Part shown: positions 61,801-64,000 of the stretch, in pieces
Numbering within the stretch: position 1 is the stretch's first letter
How the letters are laid out: each line of letters starts with the position of its first letter
Source: F23-D06 sp045600905
GTDB lineage: Bacteria > Bacteroidota > Bacteroidia > Bacteroidales > WCHB1-69
Assembly: GCA_045600905.1 (NCBI GenBank)
Contig: JAZRYT010000189.1
Span: 62,001 to 126,000, forward strand
Reading direction: 5' to 3'
DNA length: 64,000 nt
The notes under the pieces: generated by a model
Databases searched by the model: none
Seen by the model: the letters and a program-made list of their open reading frames with translations, nothing else
What the model was told of the DNA's origin: nothing
Made by a program: the position numbers and the translations under genes

Positions 61801-62519
61801 GGTGAGCAGAAGAATGCGAAGAAGAAGGAGATGATGTCAAACGCGAGAACAGCGCCCATTCCGGTAGCTTCTTTGGAGAGCTTGTAGTAAACGATAAGTA
61901 CGATAGCAGGCAGTGTCAGCAAGTTCAACAGGTGAACACCGATGGAAAGGCCGACCAAATAGGCAATCAGCACTATCCAGCGATTGGGATTGACGTTGCT
62001 CTTGGGATTGTCGTACTCTTCGTCCCACCGTAGGATGCACCAGAACACCAGGGCTGTGAAGAACGAGGACATAGCATAGACTTCGCCTTCAACGGCGGAG
62101 AACCAGAATGTGTCAGAGAAACAGTAAGCCATTGAACCGACGAGTGCAGCACCAATTACAGCGATAAAGCGCGGCAGGTTCATTTCTCCGTATTTGGCAA
62201 TGAGTTTGCGGGCCAGACGAACAATGGTGAAATACAATAGCATAATGGTGAGACCGCTGCATACAGCAGACATACAGTTCACGCAGAAGGCCATTTTGGT
62301 AACATCACCACCGGCAAAGAGAGAGCATATACGTCCGATGATTTGGAAAGTAGGTGCCCCAGGAGGGTGTCCAACTAACATTTTCGTTGTTGTGGCGATG
62401 TATTCACCACAATCCCACCAGGATACGGTAGGTTCGGCAGTCATAATATAGACGGCCGAAGCCACTATACCAATGATAACGCCGATAATCGTGTTGATAA
62501 ATTTGAATTTTTTACTCAT
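58875..62519 (-). CDS. DUF2723 multi-spanning membrane protein
   Basis: 1214 residues. N-terminal TAEPTVSWWDCGEYIATTTK and VGHPPGAPTFQIIGRI are DUF2723 signatures, in a region of ~13 membrane segments that resembles O-mannosyltransferases; the Asp and Cys of the WDCGEY motif are kept. The C-terminal ~550 residues are soluble and rich in Tyr/Asn (VRVCNLSLLSTSWYVDQMKR). Family knowledge: linked to protein O-glycosylation in Bacteroidota. The substrate is unknown here. It may be co-transcribed with elbB, aroK and murF-alr. Confidence 0.88.
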   Translation of the reverse strand: MSKKFKFINTIIGVIIGIVASAVYIMTAEPTVSWWDCGEYIATTTKMLVGHPPGAPTFQIIGRICSLFAGGDVTKMAFCVNCMSAVCSGLTIMLLYFTIVRLARKLIAKYGEMNLPRFIAVIGAALVGSMAYCFSDTFWFSAVEGEVYAMSSFFTALVFWCILRWDEEYDNPKSNVNPNRWIVLIAYLVGLSIGVHLLNLLTLPAIVLIVYYKLSKEATGMGAVLAFDIISFFFAFFCSPLWMFLIWILITIPLFVLCVKRGTLRSKAEWGVFLSLGLSVILLGIILWGIIPQVVNLAGKFDLFFVNSLHLPFNSGAIFFFLAIAALIAWGIYSGYKKHKPILLVGVYCFAFLLVGYSTFFTLVIRSNANPTIDENNPEDAVSLLAYLNREQYGSNPLFFGQSYNTKVVGAKDGKPVYVKDKENKCYVVANSRLEDQPIYDNAGQMLFPRMWSSEKTSDYVNWLNNRYSSDSSNDKENRRAIARGELPTWQRNIKFLQTYQFGYMYWRYFMWNFAGRQNDLQGRGDNMNGNWICGIPAIDKPMVGDQSDQPMAMQRPGHNTYYLLPLLLGLIGIGFQVKKDTSNAFIVFMLFIMTGLAIAFYLNMYAFQPRERDYAFAASFYAFAIWIGFGVLGIYNLFEKIKNNKVQLAGAALTTIICFVAVPCVMGSQNWDDHNRSDRYTALAIAKNYLDSCAPNAILFTLGDNDTFPLWYAQEVEGYRTDVRVCNLSLLSTSWYVDQMKRKAYNSDPLPISMTWDQYKDGTRDVLYLGPAGNQFVDLNAIVDYIKDPQFDNQRHLLFLSSENGYRSNGRPIPASFSLKVDKAKVLANGTVRPEDADQIVDKLEWNMNTSGVNPLAKAYIIMMDILANNNWERPIYYASTTGSEAYLGLEDYFQLEGFAYRLVPIRTPRNSYYDVGRVDTDILYDKLMNVFNDHSRTDRVNNPNAAKKEACPYLWGGFNDPKVYHSEDNARMVSLIRKLYSRLGEKLLAEGDKAKAEKVLDKGNEILPNEKFPFVSTMSSIYGYTQSCAFYMQDYFRLNTPSANKKGMEMANKMWDGMVELFNWYNTRDERTLGFHSDNIHYDFMFLSYLMSNVNYPGNGLASRYGELKFDKVAEFYLKELNASISKKLRQPNFDQQSLAGDFQELHQIMDIARACGNKALADKTQQIADAQFSAIDSAAPGMGNAFRQFYSNMNKPQEETYTTTEEDSTNA

Positions 62520-62613
62520 TATTGATAATATTAAATTATTTGTTTGCTGATCTAAAGCTAAACTGTGAATGTTTGTCTTTCCATTGTATCGATAGGCTCA
62601 ACGCGCACTCCAT

Positions 62614-62645
62614 ACAGTTCACAGTTCACTGATAACAGTTCACCC
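62614..62645. repeat. ACAGTTCAC tandem repeat
   Basis: Three imperfect copies of ACAGTTCAC ahead of the DUF2723 gene's promoter side and next to the pheS stop; the reverse complement of the unit at 1995-2040. Confidence 0.6.
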
Positions 62646-62649
62646 ATCT

Positions 62650-63672
62650 CTATTTGGAAGCCGCCTTGAATTGTTGCAAGAAGCGGACATCGTTTTCAAA
62701 ATAGAGGCGGATGTCGTTGGTTCTGTACTTGAGCATCGTCATACGTTCGATGCCGAGACCGAAGGCAAAACCCGTGTATTTCTTGCTGTCAATGCCGCAG
62801 TTTTCCAAAACGTTGGGGTCAACCATACCGCAGCCGAGGATTTCCACCCAGCCGGTGTGTTTGCAGAGGTTGCAGCCATCGCCGCCACAAATGTAGCAGG
62901 AAACATCCATTTCTGCGGACGGTTCTGTGAACGGGAAATAGGAAGGACGAAGACGAATGCGCACATCTGGGCCGAACATTCTTTGAGCGAAATAGAGCAA
63001 CGTCTGCTTCATATCTGCAAAGGAAACGTTTTCAGCTACATAAAGACCTTCAACCTGATGGAAGATACAGTGCGCGCGGGAGGTGATTGCCTCATTGCGG
63101 AACACGCGACCGGGGCAGATGACGCGAATCGGCGGTTGCTGTTTTTCCATCGTGCGCACTTGCAGTGATGACGTATGCGTGCGAAGCAGCACATCGGGAT
63201 GCAGGTCGATGAAGAAGGTGTCCTGCATATCGCGGGCGGGATGCTCTTCTGCAAAGTTTAACGCGGTGAACACGTGCCAGTCGTCTTCCACATCAGGACC
63301 AGTTACAGCGGCAAAGCCGATGTCTTCGAAAATACGACGTACCTGATTCATCATCAAGGAGATGGGGTGCATGGAGCCTAATCCGATATTGTGTGACGGG
63401 CGGGTCACATCCGCAATCTGGCTTTGTGCGCAGGCCGCATTCTCCAACTCCTCCTTAAATTCGTCAAAGCGTTGTTGAGCCCTGTCTTTCAACTCGTTGA
63501 TACGTTGGCCATATTCCTTGCGTTCTTCCGGAGCTATGTTCTTGATTTCTCCGAAAAGCGCCTGAATGTCACTTTTTTTGGTTAAAAACTGAAGGCGGAA
63601 TTGTTCGAGAGTTTCCGCATTTTCAATCTTGAAACTTTCAATATCGTTTCTGATTTCTTCTATAGATTTCAT
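62650..63672 (-). CDS. pheS: Phenylalanine--tRNA ligase alpha subunit
   Basis: 340 residues with the PheS coiled-coil N-terminus and class II aminoacylation core: motif 2 around RTHTSSLQVRTME and motif 3 GFAFGLGIERMTMLKY, plus the PSYFPFTEPSAEMDV segment for phenylalanine binding. A CYICGGDGCNLC cysteine stretch follows. It charges tRNA-Phe with PheT, which is not in this window. Starts 9 nt after the cyclophilin gene. Confidence 0.96.
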   Translation of the reverse strand: MKSIEEIRNDIESFKIENAETLEQFRLQFLTKKSDIQALFGEIKNIAPEERKEYGQRINELKDRAQQRFDEFKEELENAACAQSQIADVTRPSHNIGLGSMHPISLMMNQVRRIFEDIGFAAVTGPDVEDDWHVFTALNFAEEHPARDMQDTFFIDLHPDVLLRTHTSSLQVRTMEKQQPPIRVICPGRVFRNEAITSRAHCIFHQVEGLYVAENVSFADMKQTLLYFAQRMFGPDVRIRLRPSYFPFTEPSAEMDVSCYICGGDGCNLCKHTGWVEILGCGMVDPNVLENCGIDSKKYTGFAFGLGIERMTMLKYRTNDIRLYFENDVRFLQQFKAASK

Positions 63673-63681
63673 AAAGTAGTA

Positions 63682-64000
63682 TTATTCAATAACTTTAGCA
63701 CTGATAATCTTAATGTCTTCCAAAGGTCTGTCGTTACCGTCCTTTTCTTGTGCGGCAATTTTATCGACCACATCCATACCGGAAACCACCTCGCCGAAAA
63801 CGGTATAGTCGCCATCCAGGAAAGGAGCGCCACCGATGGTGGTGTAGATGTGCTGCTGCTCTGCATTGAAGGTCTTGCCCGTACGTTGCGCAATCATATT
63901 CAGTTTGTCAACAGAAAACACGTCGCCATCCACGATGTAGAACTGGGAACCGGAAGAAGCCTTTGCCGGATTATTGTCGCGTGCGGCAGCCACTGCGCCA
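63682..64000 (-). CDS. Cyclophilin-type peptidyl-prolyl isomerase, 5' end outside window
   Basis: 106 codons remain; the frame is open to the window end and codes GAVAAARDNNPAKASSGSQF at its start. Cyclophilin marks: SSGSQFYIVDG (the FxI/GSQFF active-site strand), DGDYTVFGEVVSGMDVVDKI near the end. Catalyses proline cis-trans isomerisation, with signal or location unknown because the N-terminus is missing. Upstream of and probably co-transcribed with pheS. Confidence 0.9.
   Translation of the reverse strand, partial: GAVAAARDNNPAKASSGSQFYIVDGDVFSVDKLNMIAQRTGKTFNAEQQHIYTTIGGAPFLDGDYTVFGEVVSGMDVVDKIAAQEKDGNDRPLEDIKIISAKVIE

Overview
The window looks like a chromosomal segment of an anaerobic, fermentative member of the Bacteroidota, most likely order Bacteroidales. 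Lineage-typical features are a MurF-alanine racemase fusion, two proteins ending in type IX secretion (T9SS) sorting domains, a bifunctional nuclease carrying a UVR motif, the ftsX-DUF3098-uppP-truB gene order, a large DUF2723 membrane protein, an S16 protein with a long Ala/Glu tail, and many promoters of the Bacteroidota -7 type (TAnnTTTG). A four-gene trimeric-type [FeFe] hydrogenase operon points to strict anaerobiosis. I saw no tRNA, rRNA or CRISPR array.

Layout. 1-13.3 kb, minus strand: a YfhO-like membrane protein cut by the window edge, a HAD hydrolase and a bifunctional nuclease; then a type II restriction-modification pair (BsaWI-like endonuclease plus C5-cytosine methyltransferase) sitting directly behind purL; then a phosphoethanolamine transferase and a single-chain MmeI-like restriction-modification enzyme. 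13.4-19.4 kb, minus: a cell-wall operon (ddl, two LysM glucosaminidases of which one has lost its catalytic Glu, an M23 peptidase, an OppA-like lipoprotein). 19.5-28.2 kb: an MsbA-like exporter diverging from ftsX-DUF3098-uppP-truB, rpmE2, lon and meaB.

28.1-40.5 kb, minus: a secreted endonuclease/phosphatase-family protein, a decayed MMPL exporter/LolA locus, the hydrogenase operon, a 3'-5' exonuclease, a PASTA protein and two T9SS cargo proteins. 40.8-47.4 kb: a PurF-family protein without the N-terminal nucleophile Cys, the rpsP-rimM pair, a very large outer-membrane protein (inactive peptidase-like domain, beta-propeller, Omp85-like barrel), and a two-gene small operon behind a leader with a ~114-nt imperfect hairpin. 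47.7-64 kb, minus: uvrA-speB, a YafQ-type toxin-antitoxin module bracketed by ~100-bp direct repeats, a wbpM/capD-wbpB sugar pair, elbB-aroK-murF/alr, the DUF2723 protein, pheS and a partial cyclophilin.

How it fits together. Much of the window serves envelope construction: D-Ala-D-Ala (ddl, murF/alr), undecaprenyl phosphate recycling (uppP), hydrolases (M23, GH73-like), lipid export (MsbA-like), lipid A decoration (phosphoethanolamine transferase), surface sugars (wbpM/wbpB-like) and T9SS cargo. The rest is housekeeping plus three defence or addiction modules. The best candidates for something undescribed are the hairpin-leader small-gene operon at 46.9-47.7 kb and the propeller-barrel protein at 43.6-46.8 kb. 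All function calls rest on reading motifs by eye; no database search was run.
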